A stretch of DNA of 7,275 nucleotides, from contig LXTG01000096.1 in assembly GCA_001643535.1 (NCBI GenBank), positions 1-7,275 on the forward strand, written 5' to 3'. A program made the position numbers and the translations under genes. Positions within the stretch are counted from its first letter, which is position 1, and each line of letters opens with the position of its first letter. The notes under the pieces are model-generated. The model ran no database searches, had not been told where the DNA came from, and worked only from the letters and a program-made list of their open reading frames with translations. This document shows positions 1 through 6,358 of this stretch, piece after piece. Source of the DNA: a candidate division NC10 bacterium SPGG6. GTDB taxonomy: Bacteria > Methylomirabilota > Methylomirabilia > Methylomirabilales > CSP1-5.

Positions 1-65
1 CCAGGGTTCGTCGGCCATCCTGAGCCTAGATCCACGAAGGCCGGACGCGAGGGACGCCCAGCCGG

Positions 66-353
66 CTACTCCTCGGAGGGGAGCTCCAGACCCACGTCAT
101 CCAATCCCAGGGACCGTCGCTCGTGCGAGGTACAGCCGGTGACATTCGGGGCGATGCAGGCAAAGTAGGTCAAGGGCTTTGCGACGAAGTTGTCTAGAAC
201 CCACCCTACTGGAAAAATAGCATAAACGACCCACCGGGGTGGATAGTCGTAGAATCCCCTCTTTTCGAAATTATGCTCCGCCGCCGCCGCCATTGCCGAA
301 GTCCCTACAAGGAGGCTTATCGTGATGATGAGTGTCAGTAACCGCTTTCCCAT
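66..353 (-). CDS. Small exported or membrane-associated protein of unknown function
   Basis: I do not recognise a named family for this 95-residue protein. It starts with a clear Sec-type signal: KR at residues 3-4, a hydrophobic core at about 5-18, then an alanine-rich stretch (SAMAAAAE) suiting signal peptidase I cleavage before about residue 26. The mature part has an aromatic, proline-containing stretch, FYDYPPRWVVYAIFPVGW (34-51), hydrophobic enough to associate with or span the inner membrane. KPLTYFACIAPNVTGC (59-74) follows, with two cysteines (66 and 74) that could form a disulfide outside the cytoplasm. The tail is acidic (residues 82-95). A GGAGG lies 7 nt before the ATG, and the gene begins 26 nt after the ppdK stop on the same strand, which suggests co-transcription. 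The signal peptide, ribosome site and placement make a real gene likely. There is no lipobox cysteine. Location outside the cytoplasm is inferred and the function is unknown. Confidence 0.82.
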   Translation of the reverse strand: MGKRLLTLIITISLLVGTSAMAAAAEHNFEKRGFYDYPPRWVVYAIFPVGWVLDNFVAKPLTYFACIAPNVTGCTSHERRSLGLDDVGLELPSEE

Positions 354-360
354 TTTTACC

Positions 361-365
361 CCTCC
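361..365 (-). promoter_or_regulatory. Ribosome binding site of the small exported-protein gene (GGAGG)
   Basis: GGAGG sits 7 nt before the ATG within a purine-rich run in the 26-nt gap after ppdK. It is the main support, with the signal peptide, for this small gene being translated. Confidence 0.8.
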
Positions 366-379
366 CTCTCCTTCGGTAA

Positions 380-3037
380 TTATTTCTCCCCCATCTCTGT
401 GATCTGGACCTTCTCCTTCAGGGCAGCGTGGGCCGCTGCCAGCTTGGCCACGGGGACGCGATACGGGGAGCAGCTCACGTAATCCAGACCCGCCCGATGG
501 CAGAACTCCACCGACTGGGGATCACCACCATGCTCACCACAGATCCCGACCTCCAACCCCTTTCGGGCGGAGCGCCCCCTTTTCACCGCAATGGCCATCA
601 GCTGTCCAACCCCTTCCTCATCGATACTGATGAAGGGATCGTCCGCCAGAATCCCCTCCTCAAGATACTGCGCAAGAAACTTGCCAGAATCGTCCCGAGA
701 AAAGCCAAACGTGGTCTGGGTGAGGTCGTTGGTCCCGAAGGAGAAAAACTCGGCCTCGGCACCGATCTTGTCCGCGACCAGACAGGCCCGGGGCGTCTCG
801 ATCATCGTGCCAACCTGATACGTGACCTTCACGCCAAACTCCCGCATCACCTCGGCAGCCACCCGGTCAATGATGACCCGCTGATGTCGGAACTCTTCAA
901 CAGTGCCTATCAACGGAACCATCACCTCGGGGTGAACTTTTTTCTTTTCTCGGACCATCTGGCAGGCAGCCTCGAAAACGGCCCGGGCCTGCATCTCCGT
1001 GATCTCGGGATAGGTAATGGCCAGCCGGCACCCTCGGTGTCCGAGCATCGGATTGGATTCCTGGAGAACTTCCAGCTTGCGCTGGAGCCGCTCAAGAGGG
1101 ATTCCCATGTCGTCGGATAGGACATGCAGTTCATGCGCGGTCTTGGGCAGGAATTCATGGAGGGGCGGGTCAAAGAAGCGGATGATGACCGGCAACGCCC
1201 TCATCCTCTCAAAGATGGCTTTGAAGTCGCTTCGCTGCATCGGCAGGAGCTTGGCGAGCGCTTTCCTCCGCCCCTCCACATCTTCGGCCACGATCATCTC
1301 ACGCATCGCGATAATGCGATCCTCTTCGAAAAACATATGCTCGGTCCGGCACAGCCCAATCCCCTCCGCCCCGAAGTGAATGGTGGCGGCGGCATCGGTG
1401 GGGGTATCGGCATTGGTCCGGACCCCGATCTTCCGAAACGCATCGGCCCACTGGACGAGAAGCGCAAAGTCGCCCGAGAGCTCGGCTTGGATCAGGGGAA
1501 GTTGGCCGAGCATCAGATCACCGGTGGTGCCGTCGATGGTGATCCAATCCCCCTCTTTCACCGTTCGACCCTTCACCAAAAAATTTCTCTCCTCTTCAGA
1601 GATACTGAGATCGCCGCAACCCGCCACGCAGGGCTTCCCCATCCCCCGGGCCACCACCGCGGCATGCGAGGTCATCCCGCCTCTCGCCGTCAAGATCCCT
1701 TGGGCGGCATGCATCCCGCCGACATCCTCGGGAGACGTCTCGGCCCGCACCAGAATCACCTTATCCCCTCGCGCGGCCCACGCTTCAGCCTCCTCCGCCG
1801 TGAAGACCACCTGCCCCACGGCTGCTCCCGGAGACGCAGGAAGCCCGCGGGCTACGCGTTCGACCTTGGCCTTGGCATCGAGCATCGGATGGAGGAGGAT
1901 TTCGACCTGATGGGGGTCCACCCGGAGCACGGCCAGCTTTTTGTCGATAAGTCCTTCCCGCCGCATGTCCACGGCTATCTTGACCGCGGCGGCCGGGGTC
2001 CGTTTCCCCGTCCGGGTCTGGAGGAGATAGAGTGTCCCCTCCTGGATGGTGAACTCGATATCCTGCATATCACGGTAGTGTTTCTCAAGCCTTCGGCAGA
2101 TGCGATCCAGACCCTGGTAGGCCTTCGGGGCAATGTGTTTCAGTTTCTCAAGGGGCTGCGGGGTCCGAATCCCGGCCACCACGTCCTCCCCTTGGGCGTT
2201 CATCAAGAACTCCCCGAAGAGGCGCTTCTCCCCCGTACTTGGATCACGGGTAAAAGCCACGCCTGTCCCGGAGGCCTCCCCCATGTTGCCGAAGACCATG
2301 ACCTGCACATTCACCGCCGTCCCCCAGATATGGGGCAGCCGGTGGATCTCCCGATATTTTATGGCTCGCGGGTTACTCCAGGAGCCGAAGACCGCGCCCA
2401 CGGCCAGCCGAAGCTGCTGCCGGGGATCCTGGGGAAACTCCCGGCCGATGAGCTCCCGGACCAGGGCCTTGTAACGCCGCACGATCTCCTGAAGATCAGC
2501 CGCCGTCAGTTCCGTATCCAGCTCGACCCCCCGCTCGCGCTTCCGCTTCTCTAAAAGCTCTTCGAAGTGCTTGATAGGGATGCCCAGCACGACATTACTG
2601 AACATCTGGATGAAGCGGCGATAGCTGTCGTAGGCAAAGCGGGGATTCCGGGAACGCCCGGCAAGCCCCTCCACCGCTTGATCGTTGAGGCCCAAATTGA
2701 GCACGGTATCCATCATGCCGGGCATGGAGACCCGGGCCCCGGAACGCACCGAAACCAGGAGAGGCGCATTCCGATCTCCAAACTTCAGCCCCATGGCCTT
2801 CTCGAGCTTGCCCAGGTTCTTTTCTACCTGTTTCCACATCCCGGGAGGAAAGCTCCCCCGCCGCTTCATTGACTCGACGCAGGCCTCTGTGGTGATGGTA
2901 AAGCCCGGGGGGACGGAGATCTTCAGATTGGTCATCTCTGCCAAGTTTGACCCCTTCCCTCCGAGAAGATTCTTCATCCTGGCCGACCCTTCGCCCCGGC
3001 CTCTTCCGAAGAAGTATACATATTTCTTCGCCGACAT
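380..3037 (-). CDS. ppdK: Pyruvate, phosphate dikinase (PPDK)
   Basis: PPDK reversibly converts ATP + phosphate + pyruvate to AMP + PPi + PEP in the cytoplasm. It serves gluconeogenesis or, in reverse, a PPi-saving glycolysis. The 885 residues are the standard length. The ATP-grasp nucleotide-binding part (about 1-345) shows GGKGSNLAEMTNL (26-38), VSVRSGARVSMPGMMDTVLN (95-114) and GEASGTGVAFTRDPSTGEK (253-271). The swivelling phosphohistidine domain (about 395-510) has GGMTSHAAVVARGMGKPC with catalytic His458; Thr456, the residue phosphorylated by PPDK regulatory proteins in other organisms, is present. The C-terminal TIM barrel (about 515-885) has RFFDPPLHEFLP (620-631), GTMIETPRACL (743-753), FSFGTNDLTQTTFGFSRDD (765-783) and the catalytic Cys833 in GICGEHGGDP. 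An ATG six codons upstream has no usable ribosome site, whereas GGAGG precedes the chosen start by 4 nt and MSAKKYVYFFG is a typical N-terminus. No regulatory-protein gene is in this window. Confidence 0.97.
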   Translation of the reverse strand: MSAKKYVYFFGRGRGEGSARMKNLLGGKGSNLAEMTNLKISVPPGFTITTEACVESMKRRGSFPPGMWKQVEKNLGKLEKAMGLKFGDRNAPLLVSVRSGARVSMPGMMDTVLNLGLNDQAVEGLAGRSRNPRFAYDSYRRFIQMFSNVVLGIPIKHFEELLEKRKRERGVELDTELTAADLQEIVRRYKALVRELIGREFPQDPRQQLRLAVGAVFGSWSNPRAIKYREIHRLPHIWGTAVNVQVMVFGNMGEASGTGVAFTRDPSTGEKRLFGEFLMNAQGEDVVAGIRTPQPLEKLKHIAPKAYQGLDRICRRLEKHYRDMQDIEFTIQEGTLYLLQTRTGKRTPAAAVKIAVDMRREGLIDKKLAVLRVDPHQVEILLHPMLDAKAKVERVARGLPASPGAAVGQVVFTAEEAEAWAARGDKVILVRAETSPEDVGGMHAAQGILTARGGMTSHAAVVARGMGKPCVAGCGDLSISEEERNFLVKGRTVKEGDWITIDGTTGDLMLGQLPLIQAELSGDFALLVQWADAFRKIGVRTNADTPTDAAATIHFGAEGIGLCRTEHMFFEEDRIIAMREMIVAEDVEGRRKALAKLLPMQRSDFKAIFERMRALPVIIRFFDPPLHEFLPKTAHELHVLSDDMGIPLERLQRKLEVLQESNPMLGHRGCRLAITYPEITEMQARAVFEAACQMVREKKKVHPEVMVPLIGTVEEFRHQRVIIDRVAAEVMREFGVKVTYQVGTMIETPRACLVADKIGAEAEFFSFGTNDLTQTTFGFSRDDSGKFLAQYLEEGILADDPFISIDEEGVGQLMAIAVKRGRSARKGLEVGICGEHGGDPQSVEFCHRAGLDYVSCSPYRVPVAKLAAAHAALKEKVQITEMGEK

Positions 3038-3041
3038 GATT

Positions 3042-3046
3042 CCTCC
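3042..3046 (-). promoter_or_regulatory. ppdK ribosome binding site (GGAGG) that decides the start
   Basis: GGAGG, extended to GGCGGAGGA, lies 4 nt upstream of the ATG that begins MSAKKYVYFF. The alternative ATG at 3055 lies upstream of this site and has only GAGG one base before it, which is unusable spacing. The longer reading MGGGGI- is therefore mostly translated ribosome binding site. Confidence 0.85.
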
Positions 3047-3059
3047 GCCCCCCATGCCT

Positions 3060-3099
3060 CACGAGGGAAACCGCTCACCTAACTCTTGCATTCCTCGTG
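3060..3099 (-). promoter_or_regulatory. Potential stem-loop in the ppdK leader
   Basis: CACGAGG (3060-3066) and CCTCGTG (3093-3099) are perfect inverted copies. The stem can be lengthened by two A-T pairs across a one-base bulge, with a loop of about 21 nt. It lies 13 nt upstream of the ppdK ribosome binding site within the 157-nt glyS-ppdK gap. There is no U-tract. It may be an mRNA leader structure or chance in GC-rich DNA. Confidence 0.35.
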
Positions 3100-3194
3100 C
3101 CCATTCCCAATCTTTCCCGCTTGGCGGGCAAAAAAGTTACAAGCACCCATCCATGGTCCCGTTAGGCGCTTTCCATTTCCCCCCATCTCTAACT

Positions 3195-5276
3195 CTAGCG
3201 GGACACGGCGATCTGGCGGAAGTCGGCAATCCGGCTGAACAGGCTGGCCGTCTCGGCCAGGAGTCCCAGGCGATTTTCCCTGATCGCCGCGTCCTCAACC
3301 ATCACCAGAACATCATCGAAGAAACGGTCCACCGTGGGCCGCAGCGAGGCGATCTTCTTCAGGACCTCTTCGTATGCCCCGCGGTCCGTCAACCGAGCTA
3401 CCTCTCCCTGCAAGGCCTTCACCTCTCGGTAAAGCACCCTCTCCGCCTCCTCCTGCAACCGGCCCTCCTCTACCCCGCGTGCAAAATCGGGGGGAAGAAT
3501 ATTCGCGACCCGCTTAAAGGCAATCGCCAGCGAGGCAAAGTCCGGATCCTTCTTCGCCTTGGCCAAGGCCCCTGCCCGTTGAAAAGCCCGCGGGACATCG
3601 TCAAAGCCGGCCTGGAGCACTGCAGTCGCCACATCGGCCGGAATCCCCCGATCGACCATGATTCCCTCGCAGCGGACCCTGAGAAACCCGAGAACGTCGC
3701 TTAAGACCTCGCCCTGAGGACGGCTGATCCGGTCCCGAAAAAGCTCCAGGGCCTTCTGGGACAGGGCCGTAAGAGAGACGGAGAGCCCCTGCCCCGCCAG
3801 GATCAGGATGCAGCCCAGGGCTGCCCTGCGCAATGCGTAAGGGTCCTCAGAACCGGTGGGGATCAGCCCGATGCCAAAGCAGCCGGCGATGCTATCCAGC
3901 CGGTCAGCGACACCGACCAGGGCACCGACCTTTGTCTTGGGGAGGGCATCTCCGGCATATCTGGGCAGATAGTGCTCCTCGATTCCGACTGCGACCTCGC
4001 TCTTCTCCCCGCTCATTTCAGCATAGTGGCGCCCCATGACCCCCTGCAATTCAGTAAATTCCCGGATCATGCCACTGACCAGATCTGCCTTGCACAGGGT
4101 GGCGGCCCGGCGAGCATGCCCCTCCAACGCCGGGTCGATTACTTTCGCCATGAAGCCAGCGAGCTCGGTGATCCGGTGGGTCTTGTCGAGGAGGGTCCCG
4201 AGCCGCTCTTGAAAGAGGACATGGCCCAATCGAGGCACCCACTGCTCGAGCGGGAGCTTCTTCCGGTCTTCTTTGAAATAGAAATCGGCGTCCGCCAACC
4301 GGGCCCGCAGGACGCGCTCGTTTCCGATGCGGATTACGTCCATGTTCCGCGTCTTCATGTTTGACACCGCAACAAAGTGGGGAAGAAGCTTCCCTTTCTT
4401 GTCAACGATAGGAAAGTAGCGCTGATGCTTCCGCATCGGGGTGATGATTAATTCGCGGGGCAGGCTCAAGTACTCTTCAGGAAAGCTGCCCCGCACGAGC
4501 GTGGGATACTCGACCAGGTGCGTCACCTGCTCCAACAGGTCCGGTTCAATCACCGCCTGACCGCCCACCTGGGCCGCGGCCTTTATCACGAGCTGCTTCA
4601 CCAGCTCGCGCCGTCGGTCCTGATCCACGATGACGAATCCTTGCTTCAGCTTTCTGAGATATTCTTGGAAGGTCCGGACCCGGATCGGCTTCGGGGCGAG
4701 GAAGCGGTGGCCGTACGTTGTCGCGCCACTCCGAATTCCATCAATCTCGAACTGAACCGCCCTCCCCCCGTACAGGGCGAGGAGCCATCGGATGGGCCGG
4801 ACGAACCGGATACTGCGATCCCCCCAGCGCATGCTCTTCGGGAATGTCAGGGAGGTAATGATCTTGGGAAGGAGAGAAGGGAGCACCTCGGTGGTCTTGG
4901 ATCCCTTGTCCTTTTTCCTCGCGACGACATAGTCTCCTCGCTCTGTCGCCCGAATTTCTAATTGCTCGACGGGGATCCCCTGTGCCCGGGCGAAGCCGAG
5001 TGCGGCCGCAGTCGGCTTCCCCTCTTTGTCATAGGCAGCCGCCTTGGGTGGACCAACCACTTCCCGCACCTCGTCTGTCTGTTTCTCGGCCAATCCTTGG
5101 ACGTGCAGGGTGAGCCGTCGGGGGGTTCCGAGCGTTCGGATTCGCTTGAAGCTCAGCCGGGCTTCGCGCAGAAGGCGACCCGCCACCTCGCCCAGGTCCC
5201 GCAGGGCGTCCGGCATATATACCGAGGGAATCTCCTCGGTCCCGATTTCGAATAACAGTTCTTTCTCGTTTGCCAT
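3195..5276 (-). CDS. glyS: Glycyl-tRNA synthetase beta subunit
   Basis: This is the beta subunit of the alpha2-beta2 glycyl-tRNA synthetase. It contributes tRNA recognition and anticodon binding to the catalytic GlyQ dimer. The 693 residues match the usual length of about 690. Visible landmarks are LLFEIGTEEIPS (7-18), GTPRRLTLHV (50-59), the WGDRSIRFVRPIRWLLALYG block (151-170), RELIITPMRKHQRYFPI (274-290) and the NMKTR...GNERVLRARLADADF region (306-332). An HD-type segment contains H387, KAD (396-398) and ELQGVMGRHYA (409-419). EDPYALRR lies at 477-484, and the C-terminal DALR-type anticodon-binding domain includes FKRVANIL (587-594) and RFFDDVLVM (651-659). I place the start at the ATG because GGAG lies 6 nt upstream; the TTG one codon earlier would leave only 3 nt. 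Translation ends at TAG, with a second in-frame TAG two codons on. ppdK follows after 157 nt. Confidence 0.96.
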   Translation of the reverse strand: MANEKELLFEIGTEEIPSVYMPDALRDLGEVAGRLLREARLSFKRIRTLGTPRRLTLHVQGLAEKQTDEVREVVGPPKAAAYDKEGKPTAAALGFARAQGIPVEQLEIRATERGDYVVARKKDKGSKTTEVLPSLLPKIITSLTFPKSMRWGDRSIRFVRPIRWLLALYGGRAVQFEIDGIRSGATTYGHRFLAPKPIRVRTFQEYLRKLKQGFVIVDQDRRRELVKQLVIKAAAQVGGQAVIEPDLLEQVTHLVEYPTLVRGSFPEEYLSLPRELIITPMRKHQRYFPIVDKKGKLLPHFVAVSNMKTRNMDVIRIGNERVLRARLADADFYFKEDRKKLPLEQWVPRLGHVLFQERLGTLLDKTHRITELAGFMAKVIDPALEGHARRAATLCKADLVSGMIREFTELQGVMGRHYAEMSGEKSEVAVGIEEHYLPRYAGDALPKTKVGALVGVADRLDSIAGCFGIGLIPTGSEDPYALRRAALGCILILAGQGLSVSLTALSQKALELFRDRISRPQGEVLSDVLGFLRVRCEGIMVDRGIPADVATAVLQAGFDDVPRAFQRAGALAKAKKDPDFASLAIAFKRVANILPPDFARGVEEGRLQEEAERVLYREVKALQGEVARLTDRGAYEEVLKKIASLRPTVDRFFDDVLVMVEDAAIRENRLGLLAETASLFSRIADFRQIAVSR

Positions 5277-5282
5277 CAATGT

Positions 5283-5286
5283 CTCC
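5283..5286 (-). promoter_or_regulatory. glyS ribosome binding site (GGAG)
   Basis: GGAG lies 6 nt upstream of the glyS ATG. It selects this ATG over the TTG one codon earlier. It directly borders the base of the heptamer inverted repeat, so folding of that repeat could affect access to it. Confidence 0.75.
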
Positions 5287-5374
5287 GTTCATGGTTGATG
5301 GTTCAGAGTTGATGGTAGGTCCCAGAAGCGATAGCCACAGTCTTGCTGTGAACCATGAACCGTGAACCCTGAAC
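5287..5374. repeat. Facing arrays of degenerate heptamers (inverted repeat) between glyQ and glyS
   Basis: Two short arrays with a 7-base period face each other. On the plus strand the left array (5288-5315) reads TTCATGG, TTGATGG, TTCAGAG, TTGATGG. The right array (5348-5374) reads GTGAACC, ATGAACC, GTGAACC, CTGAAC. The right array is roughly the reverse complement of the left (about 21 of 29 positions), so the transcript could fold into a long interrupted stem: GTTCA 5287-5291 with TGAAC 5370-5374, GGTT 5293-5296 with AACC 5365-5368, and GGTTCA 5300-5305 with TGAACC 5356-5361. A perfect small hairpin, CACAG (5336-5340), TCTTG loop, CTGTG (5346-5350), lies inside and partly competes with the right array. 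One end touches the glyQ stop codon and the other abuts the glyS ribosome binding site. It may be a dispersed intergenic repeat family, a regulatory stem, or both; the role is inferred. Confidence 0.8.
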
Positions 5375-6255
5375 TACTTCTGCCGGGCCTTCTTCAGCAA
5401 TGGAAACCCCAATTCTTCCCGCTGCTTGAGGTATGCCTCGGCCACCCGGCGGGCCATATTCCGCACGCGTCCGATCAGCGCCTGCCGCTCCGTCACACTG
5501 ATCACACCCCGCGCATCGAGAATATTGAAGGTATGGGAGCACTTTAGGCAGTAGTCATAGGCGGGTAGTACCAACCCCTTTTCGATGAGCCGGAGGGACT
5601 CCACCTCGTAGAGATCAAAAAGCTTGTACTGCAGTTGCGTATCCGCCTCGTCAAAGTTGTAGACCGACCACTCGATCTCTCCTTTATGGTGGACGTCCCC
5701 ATAGGTCACGCCATTGACCCACTCGAGGTCGAAGATATTTTCAACCCCCTGCAGATACATGGCGATCCGCTCGATCCCGTATGTGAGTTCCCCGGAGACC
5801 GGCTTCAGGTCAATCCCGCCCGCCTGCTGGAAATAGGTGAACTGGGTAATCTCCATCCCGTCCAGCCAGACCTCCCAGCCCAGACCCCACGCGCCGAGGG
5901 TGGGCGACTCCCAGTCATCCTCCACGAACCGGATGTCATGCTTGAGGGGATCAATTCCTAAGTACCGAAGGCTGTCGAGATAGATGTCCTGGATGTCGTC
6001 AGGGGAGGGCTTGAGGATAACCTGGAACTGGTAGTAGTGTTGGAGTCGGTTGGGGTTTTCCCCATAGCGACCGTCGGTGGGCCGCCTGGAGGGCTCGACA
6101 TAGGCGACATTCCAGGGCTCGGGCCCCAACACCCGGAGGAACGTAGCAGGATTACTGGTCCCCGCCCCCACCTCGATATCGTAGGGTTCTTGGATCACAC
6201 ACCCCCTCTTAGCAAAGAATTCTTCGAGCCCAATCACCACATCTTGATAGTGCAT
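5374..6255 (-). CDS. glyQ: Glycyl-tRNA synthetase alpha subunit
   Basis: This is the catalytic alpha subunit of the bacterial alpha2-beta2 glycyl-tRNA synthetase, a class II enzyme that forms glycyl-adenylate and charges tRNA-Gly in the cytoplasm. The 293 residues match the usual length of about 290-300. Family landmarks are EVGAGTSNPATFLRVLGPEP (28-47), RPTDGRYGENPNRLQHYYQF (58-77, the class II motif 2 region), the WGLGWEVWLDGMEITQFTYF stretch (123-142), TYGIERIAMYL (158-168, motif 3 with its arginine) and VTYGDVHHKGEIEWS (183-197). The N-terminus MHYQDVV aligns with typical GlyQ starts, and a GGAGG lies 8 nt before the ATG. Its partner glyS follows in the same direction, but after 97 nt rather than the short gap usual for this pair. 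The last base of the glyQ coding sequence is also the outer end of the repeat in that gap. Nothing is truncated. Confidence 0.97.
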   Translation of the reverse strand: MHYQDVVIGLEEFFAKRGCVIQEPYDIEVGAGTSNPATFLRVLGPEPWNVAYVEPSRRPTDGRYGENPNRLQHYYQFQVILKPSPDDIQDIYLDSLRYLGIDPLKHDIRFVEDDWESPTLGAWGLGWEVWLDGMEITQFTYFQQAGGIDLKPVSGELTYGIERIAMYLQGVENIFDLEWVNGVTYGDVHHKGEIEWSVYNFDEADTQLQYKLFDLYEVESLRLIEKGLVLPAYDYCLKCSHTFNILDARGVISVTERQALIGRVRNMARRVAEAYLKQREELGFPLLKKARQK

Positions 6256-6263
6256 GCGCCTTT

Positions 6264-6268
6264 CCTCC
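6264..6268 (-). promoter_or_regulatory. glyQ ribosome binding site (GGAGG)
   Basis: A perfect GGAGG lies 8 nt upstream of the glyQ ATG. It sits 7 nt beyond the 3' arm (in transcript sense) of the 9-bp inverted repeat in the recO-glyQ gap. Confidence 0.85.
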
Positions 6269-6275
6269 GAGCAGG

Positions 6276-6311
6276 ATGCCCGACCAAGGTGGATGCTTCT
6301 CAGTCGGGCAT
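6276..6311 (-). promoter_or_regulatory. 9-bp inverted repeat in the glyQ leader
   Basis: ATGCCCGAC (6276-6284) and GTCGGGCAT (6303-6311) are perfect inverted copies around an 18-nt spacer. In the transcript they would form a GC-rich hairpin ending 7 nt before the glyQ ribosome binding site. No U-tract follows on either strand, so it is not a classical terminator. It could be a leader structure affecting translation or mRNA stability, or a protein-binding site. The pairing is seen; the role is inferred. Confidence 0.55.
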
Positions 6312-6320
6312 GATTGGCAA

Positions 6321-6350
6321 GGGACCTAAAGTCCCCATAAATTGGGACTT
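6321..6350 (-). promoter_or_regulatory. Two mutually exclusive hairpins just after recO
   Basis: AAGTCCC (6329-6335) pairs perfectly with GGGACTT (6344-6350) around an 8-nt AT-rich loop. The same GTCCC (6331-6335) also pairs with GGGAC (6321-6325) around a 5-nt loop, so only one of the two stems can form at a time. The structure starts 8 nt past the recO stop. Only about three U residues follow the first stem in the sense of transcription, so termination would be weak at best. An attenuator-like switch is possible but unproven. Confidence 0.45.
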
Positions 6351-6358
6351 CAGCTTAC

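Noticed and set aside
1..65. Gene fragment or terminator downstream of the small gene
   Set aside because: Only a short direct repeat of GCGTCC and a 5-bp TTCGT/ACGAA pairing are visible; there is no U-tract and no recognisable coding segment.
428..2554. Long plus-strand reading frames (230 and 476 codons) opposite ppdK
   Set aside because: They lie antisense to a fully convincing PPDK, have low-complexity, Pro/Arg/His/Gly-rich translations typical of the complement of GC-rich codons, and match no family I recognise.
3038..3055. Longer ppdK start adding MGGGGI
   Set aside because: The six extra codons consist of the ribosome binding region itself, and the upstream ATG has no correctly spaced Shine-Dalgarno sequence.
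3111..3136. Possible rho-independent terminator after glyS (CCCGC-TTG-GCGGG next to an A/T run)
   Set aside because: In the direction of transcription (minus strand) the T-run comes before the hairpin, not after it; on the plus strand the hairpin is followed by A residues. Neither strand gives stem plus U-tract.
2685..3704. Plus-strand reading frame of 339 codons spanning the ppdK-glyS junction
   Set aside because: It runs antisense across two confirmed genes and their gap, with no plausible ribosome site or recognisable domain. It is a coding shadow.
5303..5542. Minus-strand reading frame of 79 codons crossing the end of glyQ and the repeat
   Set aside because: It overlaps glyQ in another frame, and its C-terminal end is only translated heptamer repeat; no ribosome site or family features.
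6256..6358. Glycine-specific T-box riboswitch before glyQS
   Set aside because: There is no T-box consensus (UGGNACCGCG), no visible Stem I signature, and the gap is too short for a full T-box leader.
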